Shown piece by piece: positions 48,001 through 55,491 of a stretch of DNA of 64,000 nucleotides. Source of the stretch: Myxococcales bacterium (GTDB lineage Bacteria; Myxococcota_A; Polyangia; Nannocystales; Nannocystaceae). Positions within the stretch are counted from its first letter, which is position 1, and each line of letters starts with the position of its first letter. Below the pieces are notes generated by a model, which saw nothing but the letters and a program-made list of their open reading frames with translations, ran no database searches and was not told where the DNA came from. The DNA lies in assembly GCA_020633295.1 (NCBI GenBank), contig JACKDW010000002.1, positions 372,001 to 436,000 on the forward strand, written 5' to 3'. A program made the translations under genes and the position numbers.

Positions 48001-48318
48001 GGCGTGCAGGCGCTGACCGGACCCCTCAGACAGGTTCACGAAGCGCGCGCCGAAGCCGACGCCGTGGGGCGCGATCGGGGTCTCGCGGACGATCTCGAGC
48101 TCGACCTCGAGCGCGTCCCCGGGCTCCCCGGGGCTGAAGCGACACGTGAGCGTGGACGACGCGAGCTCGCGCGCGCCGGGGAACGCGAGGAACGCCCCGC
48201 CGACGCTGATGTTCAAGATCCGCCCCTCGCCGACCCCGAGCGCCTCGCACTCGAGCGAGCAGGTGACGCGGGGGAACGCGCGACGATCACCAGGGCGTCC
48301 GTAGGGCACTACATTCAC
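45064..48318 (-). CDS. dual PilZ - LuxD-like acyl-transfer/hydrolase - methyltransferase fusion
   Basis: This 1084-residue cytoplasmic protein starts at ATG 48318. PilZ 1 (about 10-115) has RxxxR at 13-17 (RRAFPR) and NISVGG at 36-41. PilZ 2 (about 235-350) has RRSVR at 237-241 and DISSTG at 269-274. Both sets match the c-di-GMP-binding consensus. Residues about 415-670 resemble the LuxD/acyl-transferase alpha/beta fold: VVVLRFDCIRNIGESY, a nucleophile-like SFSLQA (Ser 515), WILGLYDAWID and ECGHIPL (His 646). A SAM methyltransferase starts at 748 (VADMGCGTGNFS). After an insert of about 170 residues it continues with LPFDDASFDRIVCSLVLSYL and CLEPGGRLVVSS. A c-di-GMP-controlled lipid or acyl modification is inferred. 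Its neighbour is the HD-GYP enzyme. Confidence 0.85.
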   Translation of the reverse strand: MNVVPYGRPGDRRAFPRVTCSLECEALGVGEGRILNISVGGAFLAFPGARELASSTLTCRFSPGEPGDALEVELEIVRETPIAPHGVGFGARFVNLSEGSGQRLHAFVLGKLLTEIAEVMEREPEPVTPGNIEVISGAEEVSSKLKNVLEADMEVPGVLFQRDVAELVDITLCAVMRERVTIQLKQAESRWPVVGGHVHLNLNRGFSNLHAHTQVLDRSGPMVTLEVPPSLTVFQLRRSVRKKAAPGQMYVEIPLPYPPGRRLRREILDISSTGLAFKIRPDEAYFLPGTPLREIVISGAEDGRGYHKAAQVMHVTPVKEKSGRVEYLKVGVAFGITDKQITRGVRPRPTTEKKATSFLSRMTTLIGQLVPRRSAVREIARSSSQPEVEVVRFPNKRREEIVGILNTTQRDPGRRLRAPLIIIPPAHGKRKESTSGVAITLVENFARRRRDVVVLRFDCIRNIGESYKDPECREPGRESLKMTLSQGVDDIQATLDWAYDNPIFTPTEVILLSFSLQAVMGRRAVFLDKGKRMHYWIGVTGAPAAQEIIRNASGGVDYIAQYASGKRIGRGSVLGVEVEGERFCEDLIRSGLAFMADAKREIAEVAIPVTWILGLYDAWIDPSTIREFMRVPASGPRELIELECGHIPLNSEEALKLFSIVTQSIWRFLYDEDIEPMFPDFREFVRVRNAEWRRIPKSPIPDKRSYWQDYLLGGTDRRIAYDVLNSADEYIEFLDREAELLSIKPGHRVADMGCGTGNFSARLTARKGSRSRAACRHITLVDFVPEALAEAEGKLARLADAHRVATPEFAKHCLNLELSPVRTIRAFLSGAFYGYDPLKGAIKGLSDYSIEMWKSTEDWRLHDILRGRELDGEDREFLKARFPLTEQEVILDMNRVTRYLRGRWSREDLNRDGRARLDRRQKPKIEHLKLQRMSLRTGDSLPQLPFDDASFDRIVCSLVLSYLNNPVETLREFYRCLEPGGRLVVSSMRPDVDMSRIYRNLMVKLESGADVTIPDGMDRATFVEEVRHYLNSAAFLLKLADEGQFVFFSRDEMRRIVERAGFRRVETFTSFGNPPQALITVGYR

Positions 48319-48811
48319 ATCGCACTCCTGTGGCGAGAGCCGAGTCTGAGGGCGAGAGGTCGCGTGGCCTCCCCGCGCGCTCCGGTGGTCGCCGGAGTCG
48401 AGTACTCACGATTAACAGCGAGCCCCAGGCGGCGATCTTGACGCGCGCGCGAGATCGGTGTCAATCGGCCGACCGCGCGGCGGCGACCGACGATGCCGTA
48501 CACCCCACCACAACCGCGCGCGTCGCGAGACCCGCGCACGCCGACGCGCGCGAGCATTCGCCGCGCTCAAGCGCATGATTGCACGGCCCGCGCGGGATGC
48601 CCAGGCGCGCCGCGGCGAGCTCCCGCCGCGTCGGCCAGCGACGGCGGATCCCGACGCGGGTGCGCGGCGGCCGAAAAACCCGCGCGACGCACGGGTCGCG
48701 CGAGGCGAAACAAGCGGGGTGCTATCATCCGCGACCGCTTCGGGGCGCCTCGCCACAGCTGGCGCCGCCCGGGGCAGGCACCACGGAACTCGCCAGGGAC
48801 AGGCACTCGCT
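48319..48811. other. divergent intergenic region between PilZ fusion and lysC
   Basis: This 493-base region is GC-rich with no convincing gene; the longer frames read as Arg/Ala-rich noise. The only promoter-like element is TATCAT at about 48723-48728, ahead of lysC, with no clear -35. I saw no lysine riboswitch-like fold by eye. The long leader may hold regulation for either gene. Confidence 0.4.
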
Positions 48812-50173
48812 ATGCAGCACGGCACGCGCGACACGGTTGTGATGAAATTCGGCGGCAGCTCGGTCGCCAATCGGGACCAGATCGAGAAGGTCCTCGAGAT
48901 CGTCCGGACGGCCCGGGCCAAACACGCGCGCGTCGTCGTCGTGAGCTCGGCCCACAAGGGGATCACGAACGCGCTCATCGAGACCGCCCGCGCCGCGCAG
49001 GTGGGCGAGCTGACGCCGCGGCGCGTGCTCGACCTCCAGGCCGAGGTCGCCGCGTCGCTCGGCTGCCCCGACGCGCTGCTCGCCCCGTTCTTCACCGAGA
49101 TTCGAGATCTCCTGCGCGGGATCAAGCTCGTGAAGGAGCTCAGCACGCGCTCGCTCGATTACATCTCGAGCTTCGGCGAGCGCATGTCGGTCCGCTGCAT
49201 CGCGGACTTCTTCACGCGCGCGGGCGTCCCCGCGCGCGCCTTCGACGTCTGGGACCTCGGCTTCATCACCGACGAGCGCTTCGGCAACGCGCGCCCGCTG
49301 CCCGGCTACGAGGCGGCGATGCGCGACGCGTTCGCCACGAGGATCCCGGAGGGCGTGATCCCCGTGATCACCGGCTTCATCGGCAAGACGCGCGCCGGCG
49401 AGATCACGACGGTCGGGCGCAACGGCAGCGACCTGACCGCGACGCTCGTCGGCGCCGCGCTCGAGGCGCGCGAGGTGCAGATCTGGACCGACACCGACGG
49501 GGTCATGACCGCGGACCCGAGCGTCGTCGAGGGCGCGCGCAACATCCCGGCGATGCACTTCGACGAGGCCGCGGAGCTGGCCTACTTCGGCAGCCGGATG
49601 CTGCACCCGTCGACGCTGCTGCCCGCGATCGCCAACAACATCCCGGTCCGCGTGCTCAACACCAACCGCCCGGCCCACCCCGGCACGGTGATCGAGGACC
49701 GCGTGGAGCCGGGCGGCAACATCGTCACCTCGATCGCGTACAAGGAGCGGCAGACGGTGCTGACGATCCACTCCGTGCGCATGTTCGGGCAGTCGGGCTA
49801 TCTCGCGCGCGTGTACAACCTGCTCGGCGAGCACGGGGTCGTCGTCGACATGATCGCGACCTCGGAGGTCAGCGTCTCGCTCACGACCAACACGCGCGAG
49901 GCGCTGGAGCGCGCCCTGCCGGCGCTGCGCGAGCTCGGCCGCTGCGAGGTCGAGGAGGGCAAGACGATCCTCGTGGTCGTGGGCCACGGGCTGCACGACG
50001 CCAAGGGCATGGGCGCGCGGATCCTCGGGGCCATGGCCGCCGCGAGCGTCAACGTCGAGATGGTCAGCTACGCGAAGCACAGCATCAACTTCTCGATGCT
50101 GATCGCCGACGCGGACATCGGCCGCGCGGTCCCGGTGCTGCACCGCGAGCTGTTCTCGTCGACGCGGGGCTGA
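48812..50173 (+). CDS. lysC: aspartokinase
   Basis: This 453-residue enzyme phosphorylates L-aspartate at the start of lysine, threonine and methionine synthesis. The kinase signature is VVMKFGGSSVAN at the N-terminus. Substrate residues appear in SFGERMSVR, VGRNGSDLTATLVGAAL and IWTDTDGVMTADP. Two C-terminal ACT domains for feedback control follow (VLTIHSVRMFGQSGYLARV with SEVSVSLTTN, then ILVVVGHGLHDAKGMGARIL). The length fits the monofunctional class. ATG 48812 is used because it is a few codons before the conserved kinase start. No other lysine-pathway gene is adjacent. Confidence 0.93.
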   Translation: MQHGTRDTVVMKFGGSSVANRDQIEKVLEIVRTARAKHARVVVVSSAHKGITNALIETARAAQVGELTPRRVLDLQAEVAASLGCPDALLAPFFTEIRDLLRGIKLVKELSTRSLDYISSFGERMSVRCIADFFTRAGVPARAFDVWDLGFITDERFGNARPLPGYEAAMRDAFATRIPEGVIPVITGFIGKTRAGEITTVGRNGSDLTATLVGAALEAREVQIWTDTDGVMTADPSVVEGARNIPAMHFDEAAELAYFGSRMLHPSTLLPAIANNIPVRVLNTNRPAHPGTVIEDRVEPGGNIVTSIAYKERQTVLTIHSVRMFGQSGYLARVYNLLGEHGVVVDMIATSEVSVSLTTNTREALERALPALRELGRCEVEEGKTILVVVGHGLHDAKGMGARILGAMAAASVNVEMVSYAKHSINFSMLIADADIGRAVPVLHRELFSSTRG

Positions 50174-50194
50174 CGACGCGACGCGCCACGCCGA

Positions 50195-50629
50195 TCAGCC
50201 GTCGTCGCGCTCGAGCAGCGCCTTGAGGGCGGCGTAGTCCTTGCGCACGCTCCGGCGCGCGAGCCCGGCCAGGAGCTTGAGCACGCCGGTCGGCTGACCG
50301 CGCACGCGCGCGGTGACGCGACAGCGCGCGTCGCCGAGCGGCTCGACGGAGCGCGTCACCTGGATCGGGAAGGTGCTCACGGTGCTCTCGATCGCGATCG
50401 CGCGGCCCGGCTCGTACTCGGTGACGCGGAAGCTCGTCTCGATCGGGCGGCCGAGGAAGCGGGCCTCTTGCACGTAGGTCGCGCCGACCTCCTGGCGACG
50501 CGCCGACGTCCAGCGACAGGCGCGCATCCCGGACTGCCAGGCCGGGTTGTTCTCGAAGTCGGCGATGTACGCGAAGGCCACCGCGGCGGAGCAGTCGATG
50601 TCGACGGAGTGCGTGAAGTCGAGCGCCAT
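50195..50629 (-). CDS. SRPBCC (START/Bet v1-like) family protein
   Basis: This 144-residue protein starts at ATG 50629, with a GTG nine bases upstream as alternative. The pattern FTHSVDIDCSAAVAFAYIAD, then NPAWQSGMRACRW, is the usual opening of polyketide-cyclase/dehydrase-type SRPBCC domains. SFRVTEYEPGRAIAIEST and PLGDARCRVTARVRG complete the helix-grip fold. Such proteins bind hydrophobic ligands or lipids; the ligand is unknown. An unusual block of 12-nt tandem repeats lies just upstream of the start. Confidence 0.82.
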   Translation of the reverse strand: MALDFTHSVDIDCSAAVAFAYIADFENNPAWQSGMRACRWTSARRQEVGATYVQEARFLGRPIETSFRVTEYEPGRAIAIESTVSTFPIQVTRSVEPLGDARCRVTARVRGQPTGVLKLLAGLARRSVRKDYAALKALLERDDG

Positions 50630-50660
50630 CCCGCGCACGCTACCAGAAACACAAACAGGA

Positions 50661-50748
50661 GCAGGCGCGGAAGCAGGCGCGGAAGCAGGCGCAGCAGAAG
50701 CACATGCACGCGCACATGCACGCGCACATGCACGTGCACATGCAGAGG
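50661..50748. repeat. two adjacent 12-nt tandem repeats
   Basis: GCAGGCGCGGAA occurs twice plus a degenerate third unit (50661-50696). After four bases, CACATGCACGCG occurs in four units with end variants (50701-50748). Both arrays have 12-base units though their sequences differ. They lie between the SRPBCC start and the end of rtcB, in the likely promoter or leader of the SRPBCC gene. Confidence 0.85.
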
Positions 50749-50776
50749 TAGACGCCCAAACGGCCGCTGCTCACGA

Positions 50777-50811
50777 CCGCCGATCCCACGCGTCGCGCGT
50801 GGGACCGGCGG
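50777..50811. terminator. large hairpin downstream of rtcB
   Basis: CCGCCGATCCCACGCG, loop TCG, CGCGTGGGACCGGCGG: 16 base pairs with one mismatch. It lies 20 bases after the rtcB stop. No U-run follows, so it may terminate, protect the 3' end or block read-through into the SRPBCC gene. Confidence 0.5.
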
Positions 50812-50830
50812 CCTCCCGAGCTCGCTACGC

Positions 50831-52339
50831 CTAGGCCTTGAAGGTCATGAGCGGGCGCATGCGCGCGACGACCGTCGCCACGCCGGCCTCGACCTGACAC
50901 TCGACGACGGGGCCGATCGGCTTGTAGGCGGCCGGCGCCTCCTCGATGCGCCGCTCGGCGCGGAGCGTGATGCAGTCAACGCCGGTGAGCCCGAGCGCGT
51001 CCTCGTCCCGCGAGGCGCCGCGCCGCCCCATCGAGAAGCGCGAGCGCGCCCGACCGGCGCCGTGGCTCGCGGAGCGCATGAGGCGATCGCTGCCGCGCCC
51101 GACGAGCAGGTAGGAGGAGGCGCCCATCGAGCCGGGGATGATCACGGGCTGCTCGAGCTCCGCCGGGCAGGCGCCCTTGCGGGTGATCCACGCGTCCGCG
51201 CGCCCCGGCGACGGGAGCGTGATGTTGTGCGGGAGGTCGTAGACGAGCGGCGCCGCGAGCTCGCCGAGCAGCTCGCGCAGGCGCAGGCGCAGGAGCTCGG
51301 CGAGCAGCAGGCGGTTGACGAAGCCGTAGTTGGCGGCGGTCGCCTCGGCCTCGAGGTACTCGTCGACGGCGCGCGGGTCGTGCGCGCGCGACAGCGGGAA
51401 CAGCTCGCCGTCGGGATACTTGTGTCCCTGGGGCCAGGACGCGCGCGCGCGGTCGCGCCAGACCGCGCCGACGTGCTTGCCGACGCCGCGGGAGCCGGAG
51501 TGGATCATGAACGCGAGCTGCCCCGCGCGCACGCCGAGCGCGTAGGCCCGCCGCCGATCGACGACCTCCTCGACGAGCTGCAGCTCGACGAAGTGGTTTC
51601 CGCCGCCGATCGTCGCGAGCCCGCCGTCGCGGACGAGCGCGCCCTCGAGCAGATCCTCCGGCGCCCAGCGCTCATGACCCTCGAGACATCCCCCGAGGTG
51701 CACGCGCGCGAGCTCGCGCTCGAGCTGCCCGAGGTCCATCTCGCGCGCGCGCCCCTGCGGGGCGGCGCGCACCGCCGCGAGCCAGGCCGGGACCCCGCCG
51801 CGGAACATCGCGGCCATGGCCGCGCGCGTCATCGGGAGATCGCGCGTCCCGAAGAAGAAGTCGCCCTTCATGCGCGCGACGAACTCGTCGCGCCGCGCGA
51901 GCAGCCGCGCGGCGTCGACGTCGACGACGTGCATGCGCATGCCGCAGTTGATGTCCGAGCCGACGGCGCCGGGGATCACCATGTCGCGCGTCTCGACGAT
52001 CGAGCCGATCGCCACGCCGCTGTCGCCCGGGTGAAAGTCAGGCGACGCGCACACGCGACAGGCGTGCCCGCCCGCCGGGTGACGCGCGCCGGCGAGGCGC
52101 GTGAGCTGCTTGAGCGCCTTGGCCTCGAGCCGGAAGTCCTCGGGGAGCAGGACCTCGGCGCTCGGCTCGTCGCGCCGCGTCGCGCCGACGCGCCGCACGC
52201 GGACAACGCCGCCCGCGCGCTCTACGTCGAGCCCCTCGCGAGCGAGCGCCGCGAGCACGCGCTTGGGCGTCTGCGCGGGTGAGCTCTCGGCGGTCGGCGC
52301 GGACCCGCGGGCCCGCGTGTTTCTTTTTCCTCGTGCCAT
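50831..52339 (-). CDS. rtcB: RNA-splicing ligase RtcB
   Basis: This 502-residue enzyme joins 2',3'-cyclic-phosphate and 5'-OH RNA ends using GTP and Mn. Conserved blocks are HPGDSGVAIGSIVET, the metal site GSDINCGM (Asp 129, Cys 132), IGGGNHFVELQLVEEV, MIHSGSRGVGKHVG, DLPHNITLP, IPGSMGASSYLL and the guanylation-site SASHGAGR. It is close to the usual length, with a basic N-terminal extension of about 25 residues. No RtcA cyclase or RtcR regulator is adjacent; a GAF-STAS regulator gene lies upstream on the same strand. A role in RNA repair after stress is the family expectation. Confidence 0.95.
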   Translation of the reverse strand: MARGKRNTRARGSAPTAESSPAQTPKRVLAALAREGLDVERAGGVVRVRRVGATRRDEPSAEVLLPEDFRLEAKALKQLTRLAGARHPAGGHACRVCASPDFHPGDSGVAIGSIVETRDMVIPGAVGSDINCGMRMHVVDVDAARLLARRDEFVARMKGDFFFGTRDLPMTRAAMAAMFRGGVPAWLAAVRAAPQGRAREMDLGQLERELARVHLGGCLEGHERWAPEDLLEGALVRDGGLATIGGGNHFVELQLVEEVVDRRRAYALGVRAGQLAFMIHSGSRGVGKHVGAVWRDRARASWPQGHKYPDGELFPLSRAHDPRAVDEYLEAEATAANYGFVNRLLLAELLRLRLRELLGELAAPLVYDLPHNITLPSPGRADAWITRKGACPAELEQPVIIPGSMGASSYLLVGRGSDRLMRSASHGAGRARSRFSMGRRGASRDEDALGLTGVDCITLRAERRIEEAPAAYKPIGPVVECQVEAGVATVVARMRPLMTFKA

Positions 52340-52417
52340 CTCGTCGCTGCCTCTCCGCGCGCCCGCCCGGCGCCCTCAAGGGGACGCGGGGCGACGACGC
52401 GCGCGGTGCGGGATCCC

Positions 52418-52447
52418 GCGCGCCCGTGACACCGCGTCACGGCGCGC
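52418..52447. promoter_or_regulatory. hairpin in the rtcB upstream region
   Basis: GCGCGCCCGTGAC, five bases, GTCACGGCGCGC pair with a single bulged C. It lies 80-110 bases upstream of the rtcB start in the 261-base gap after the GAF-STAS gene. It could terminate the upstream transcript or regulate rtcB; no U-run is present. Confidence 0.4.
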
Positions 52448-52600
52448 TCGTGGACGACGCCGCCCGCCGCGCGAGCCACGTCCGGGGACATGTCTCCACG
52501 TGCAGGTCAGCACAGGCCAGGGATCGCCTCGGGTCAGCAGCCGCGGCGGTCTCACGGGTGAGATACGCGCGCGCGCCGAGGTTATTCATCGCGCGCGTCA

Positions 52601-53752
52601 TCAGGCGCCGAGCACCGCGCGCACGGCGGACTGCAGCGTCGCGCGCACCTCGAGCCCGCCCAGCCCCGAGCCCAGCTCGACGAGCGCGCGCGCGAGCTGC
52701 GGGCGGATCCCCGTGAGCACGGCGCGGCAGCCGAGCAGCTGAAGCGCCGCCGCGACCCGCGCGAGCGCGCCGGCGGCCTCGGCGTCGACCACCTCGACCC
52801 CGGTGACGTCGAGGATCATCACGCGAGCGCCGCGCTCCCGCGCGCCGGCGAGCGCGACCTCGGCGAGCCGCGTCGTCCGCTCCCTCGAGAGGACCCCGAC
52901 GAGCGGGAGCACGAGCACGGCCTCGCCGATCGGGAGCAGCGGCGTCGACATCGCGAGCAGCTCGGCGTGCTGCTCGGCGAGCTGGCGCTCGCGTTCGCGC
53001 GCGACCTGCTGCGCGCGCTCGCGCTCCCGCAGCTCCCGCGCGAGCGCGAGGTTGGTCTTGTGCTGGCTGGAGATCGCGCCGTCGAGCCGCTCGACCACGC
53101 GCGCGAACTCGATGTTCACGGCCATCGCGACGCCGACGTGCGCGAGCAGGTCGACGTCATCGTCCGAGAACGCGTCGCTCGTGGCCGCGCCGATGTTGAG
53201 CGTGCCGATCACGCGACCCTTGCTCTGGAGCGGCGCGGTGATGAAGTCGCGGAGCCCGGCGACCGCGAGCGCCTGCATCTCGACGCTGCTGGGGCGCACG
53301 CCCGCGCCCAGCCGCACCCGCGCGGCGCCGTCTAATTGCGACATGTCCTTGGGGACCGAGACGAGGCTGCCGGCCGGGAGCACCTCGTCGTCGCCGACGA
53401 CCTGATACAGGCGCATCCGCGCCCCGCCGTCCTCGAGCAGCGCGACGCTGCTGCGCGCGGCGGCGGGGAACAGCTGATCGACGGCGAAGGCCGCGAGCTC
53501 GAGCAGCTCGCTCAAGCTGCGGATCGTGCTGAAGTCGAGGATGAGCTGGGTGAGCAGCTCGAGGCGCGAGGCGTGTCGCGCGACGCCGGCGCGCAGCTGC
53601 TCGGCGCGCGTCCTCGCGTCGCGCTCGAGCGAGAGCTCGGCCGTGAGCTTGGCCGTCCGCGCGGCGACGAGCGCCTCGACGCGCTGCTGGACCCGCGCGT
53701 CGGCGTCCTGGCCGTCTGCCTCAGGCGCGTCCATCACGGGCTCCCTATCCAC
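52601..53752 (-). CDS. GAF-STAS regulatory protein (RsbR-like)
   Basis: This 383-residue cytoplasmic protein starts at GTG 53752, with an ATG six codons later as alternative. An N-terminal helix (about 20-65) leads to a GAF domain (about 70-220). It includes ILDFSTIRSLSELLELAAFAVD, ALAVAGLRDFITAPLQSKGRVIGTLNIG-type strands and DVDLLAHVGVAMAVNIEFARV. After a long coiled coil (about 225-270) comes a STAS domain (LVLPLVGVLSRERTTRLAEVAL, VMILDVTGVEVVDAEAAGAL). The position of the phosphorylatable Ser/Thr in RsbR-type STAS is occupied by Val-Asp-Ala here, so phospho-control is doubtful. A stressosome-like signalling role is the family analogy. The divergent gene encodes another STAS-like protein. 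Confidence 0.85.
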   Translation of the reverse strand: MDREPVMDAPEADGQDADARVQQRVEALVAARTAKLTAELSLERDARTRAEQLRAGVARHASRLELLTQLILDFSTIRSLSELLELAAFAVDQLFPAAARSSVALLEDGGARMRLYQVVGDDEVLPAGSLVSVPKDMSQLDGAARVRLGAGVRPSSVEMQALAVAGLRDFITAPLQSKGRVIGTLNIGAATSDAFSDDDVDLLAHVGVAMAVNIEFARVVERLDGAISSQHKTNLALARELRERERAQQVARERERQLAEQHAELLAMSTPLLPIGEAVLVLPLVGVLSRERTTRLAEVALAGARERGARVMILDVTGVEVVDAEAAGALARVAAALQLLGCRAVLTGIRPQLARALVELGSGLGGLEVRATLQSAVRAVLGA

Positions 53753-53916
53753 GCTCGCACGCTGGTTGATACTGCGTGATGACCCCCCGCGCCGTCCAGC
53801 GCGGCGGCGCGTGTGCGCGAGCGCGCCGCAGCTGTCCTTCGTTACATCTCGGTCGACCGCGCGCGCCCGCGCGCGGTCTTGCCGTCGCGAGTGGCCTCCG
53901 CGAGAATCGCTGCATC

Positions 53917-54324
53917 GTGAGCGCGCGCGGCGAGAAGTGGGAGTTCCTGGACGGCCCGCACCCGCAGATCTTCGAGTACCGACGCAGCGGCCGCTGGACG
54001 TTCACGGAGTTCGAGACGTTCACGAGGGAGCTGCGCCCGCGCATGGCCAGCTACGGCGCGCGCGGCCCGTTCTGCTGCCTGGTCGATCTGCGCGAGCTCT
54101 CGCCGCACGGCGAGCGCATCACCGAGGGGATGCGTTCGAACATGGCCTTCGCGGTCTCGCAGGGGCTGCTGCGCTCGGCGCAGATCGTCTCGCGCTCGCT
54201 GATGCGGATGCAGTTCCGGCGCCTCTCGACGCGCGTGGACGAGCCCAGCTTCCGCAGCTTCGCGGAGCGCGACGAGGCGCTCGCGTGGCTGCTCAAGGCG
54301 CTGGGCGAGGGCGCGGCGCGGTGA
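53917..54324 (+). CDS. STAS/SpoIIAA-like small protein
   Basis: This 135-residue protein runs from the GTG at 53917. FEYRRSGRWTFTEFETFTRE and FCCLVDLRELSPHGERITEG form the strand-helix-strand pattern of SpoIIAA/STAS-related proteins. It is divergent from the GAF-STAS gene. The stop touches the stop of the next, convergent gene with no base between. Both STAS-like genes may act in one partner-switching pathway, but no anti-sigma kinase is adjacent. The earlier in-frame start (53776) adds 47 residues without domain character. Confidence 0.6.
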   Translation: MSARGEKWEFLDGPHPQIFEYRRSGRWTFTEFETFTRELRPRMASYGARGPFCCLVDLRELSPHGERITEGMRSNMAFAVSQGLLRSAQIVSRSLMRMQFRRLSTRVDEPSFRSFAERDEALAWLLKALGEGAAR

Positions 54325-55218
54325 TCAGCCGCGCGCGCGCAGGCTCGTGACCTCGACGTCTTTCAGGACATGTCGAAACAAGCGCCGCTGGACGATCACG
54401 AGCCGGCCGCGGACCGCGTCGAGCAGCTCGATCCACTCGACGACGAGCTCCGGCCCGCGCACGCCCGCGGCCGAGAGCGACCAGCCGACGCGGCTGCCGG
54501 CGGCGAGCAGCGGGGGGCCCTCGGGGCCGTCGACGCGGATCATCAGGCGCGTCACGTCGTCGAGCTCGGGCGCGCGGACGGTGCCGACGCGGACGCCGCC
54601 GCCCGCGAGCGACTCCTCCCACGAGCGCTCGTCCGTGTAGATCCGGCGCACGCGACCGAGCGGCGCGCAGCCGCCGTCCTCGTCCCGCCGCACGCGCTCC
54701 CCCTCCCACTCGGTCGCGACGAGCGCGGGCTCGACGGGCCCGCGCAGGCGCGGGAACTCCGATGGCTCGCCGTGCTCGGCGCGCGGGACCTGCTCGGCGA
54801 CGCCGACGATATCGGCGATCGGGCGCGCGCCGACGGAGAAGCGCCCGCCGGTCAGCTGCCGCTGCCGCTCGGTGACCACGCCGTAGCTCGTGAAGCAGAA
54901 GCCCAGCTCGGGCCACTGACCCAGGCCGACGGTCGCCGAGACGTCGCCCGCGAGGACCTGCAGCCCCACGCCGACCACCGCCGGGCCGAGAAATCGACGC
55001 GTCGCGCCGGAGGCGACGAGGTCGAACTCGTGGTGCCCCGCGAACGCGGCGATCGGGTGATCGAGCAGCGCGCGATCGAGGGTGCAGTCCTGCAGCACGC
55101 GCACGCGCGCGTCGATGTGCAGGTACAGCTCGCGCCGCTGCAGCACCTGCCCGCGGTAGGTCCCGTCGGCGTCGTACACGTACTCTCGCACGCGCCACGC
55201 GCCGAGAAAGCTACCCAC
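54325..55218 (-). CDS. hypothetical beta-rich protein
   Basis: This 297-residue protein starts at GTG 55218. It has no signal or membrane segment. Sequence such as GAWRVREYVYDADGTYRGQV, GHHEFDLVASGATRRFLGPA and YTDERSWEESLAGGGVRV suggests beta sheets, perhaps a duplicated lipocalin- or DUF3598-like barrel (two similar halves from about 5 and 150). The second half ends VIVQRRLFRHVLKDVEVTSL. I do not recognise the family. The GC pattern matches neighbours. It lies end-to-end with the STAS-like gene. Confidence 0.6.
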   Translation of the reverse strand: MGSFLGAWRVREYVYDADGTYRGQVLQRRELYLHIDARVRVLQDCTLDRALLDHPIAAFAGHHEFDLVASGATRRFLGPAVVGVGLQVLAGDVSATVGLGQWPELGFCFTSYGVVTERQRQLTGGRFSVGARPIADIVGVAEQVPRAEHGEPSEFPRLRGPVEPALVATEWEGERVRRDEDGGCAPLGRVRRIYTDERSWEESLAGGGVRVGTVRAPELDDVTRLMIRVDGPEGPPLLAAGSRVGWSLSAAGVRGPELVVEWIELLDAVRGRLVIVQRRLFRHVLKDVEVTSLRARG

Positions 55219-55362
55219 GATCTGCCCCCCGCCGCTGCACCCGTCCCCCGGCGCCTGGCCTCGCGCGGCGACGGCCCTCGGCGTCGCGCGAGCGGGCGCG
55301 TCTCCACGGTACCACAGGCGCCCGGCTCCGCGTCGCCGCGGCGACGACCTCCTAAAACATGA

Positions 55363-55385
55363 CCATTAAGACATATTCTTAATGG
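55363..55385. promoter_or_regulatory. AT-rich 8-bp inverted repeat upstream of lipoprotein gene
   Basis: CCATTAAG (55363-55370), seven bases, CTTAATGG (55378-55385). It stands out against the GC-rich background and lies about 110-130 bases upstream of the lipoprotein start at 55492. TATAAC (about 55475-55480) further down could be a -10. A transcription-factor operator is plausible; the protein is unknown. Confidence 0.5.
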
Positions 55386-55491
55386 CGGTGACCGGCGAGC
55401 GCCCGCGGGCGCCCGCGGCCTGACGGGAGCGCCCCGCTCGACGACGCGCGCGGACGCGGCGGCCGTTTTCATCCTATAACAGGCGCTGCCC

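Noticed and set aside
48319..48811. A lysine riboswitch in the long lysC leader
   Set aside because: I could not trace the conserved five-helix arrangement or its core sequences by eye. A covariance-model search would settle it.
50661..50748. Repeats considered as a CRISPR array
   Set aside because: The units are 12 bases and directly adjacent, with no spacers and no cas genes nearby.
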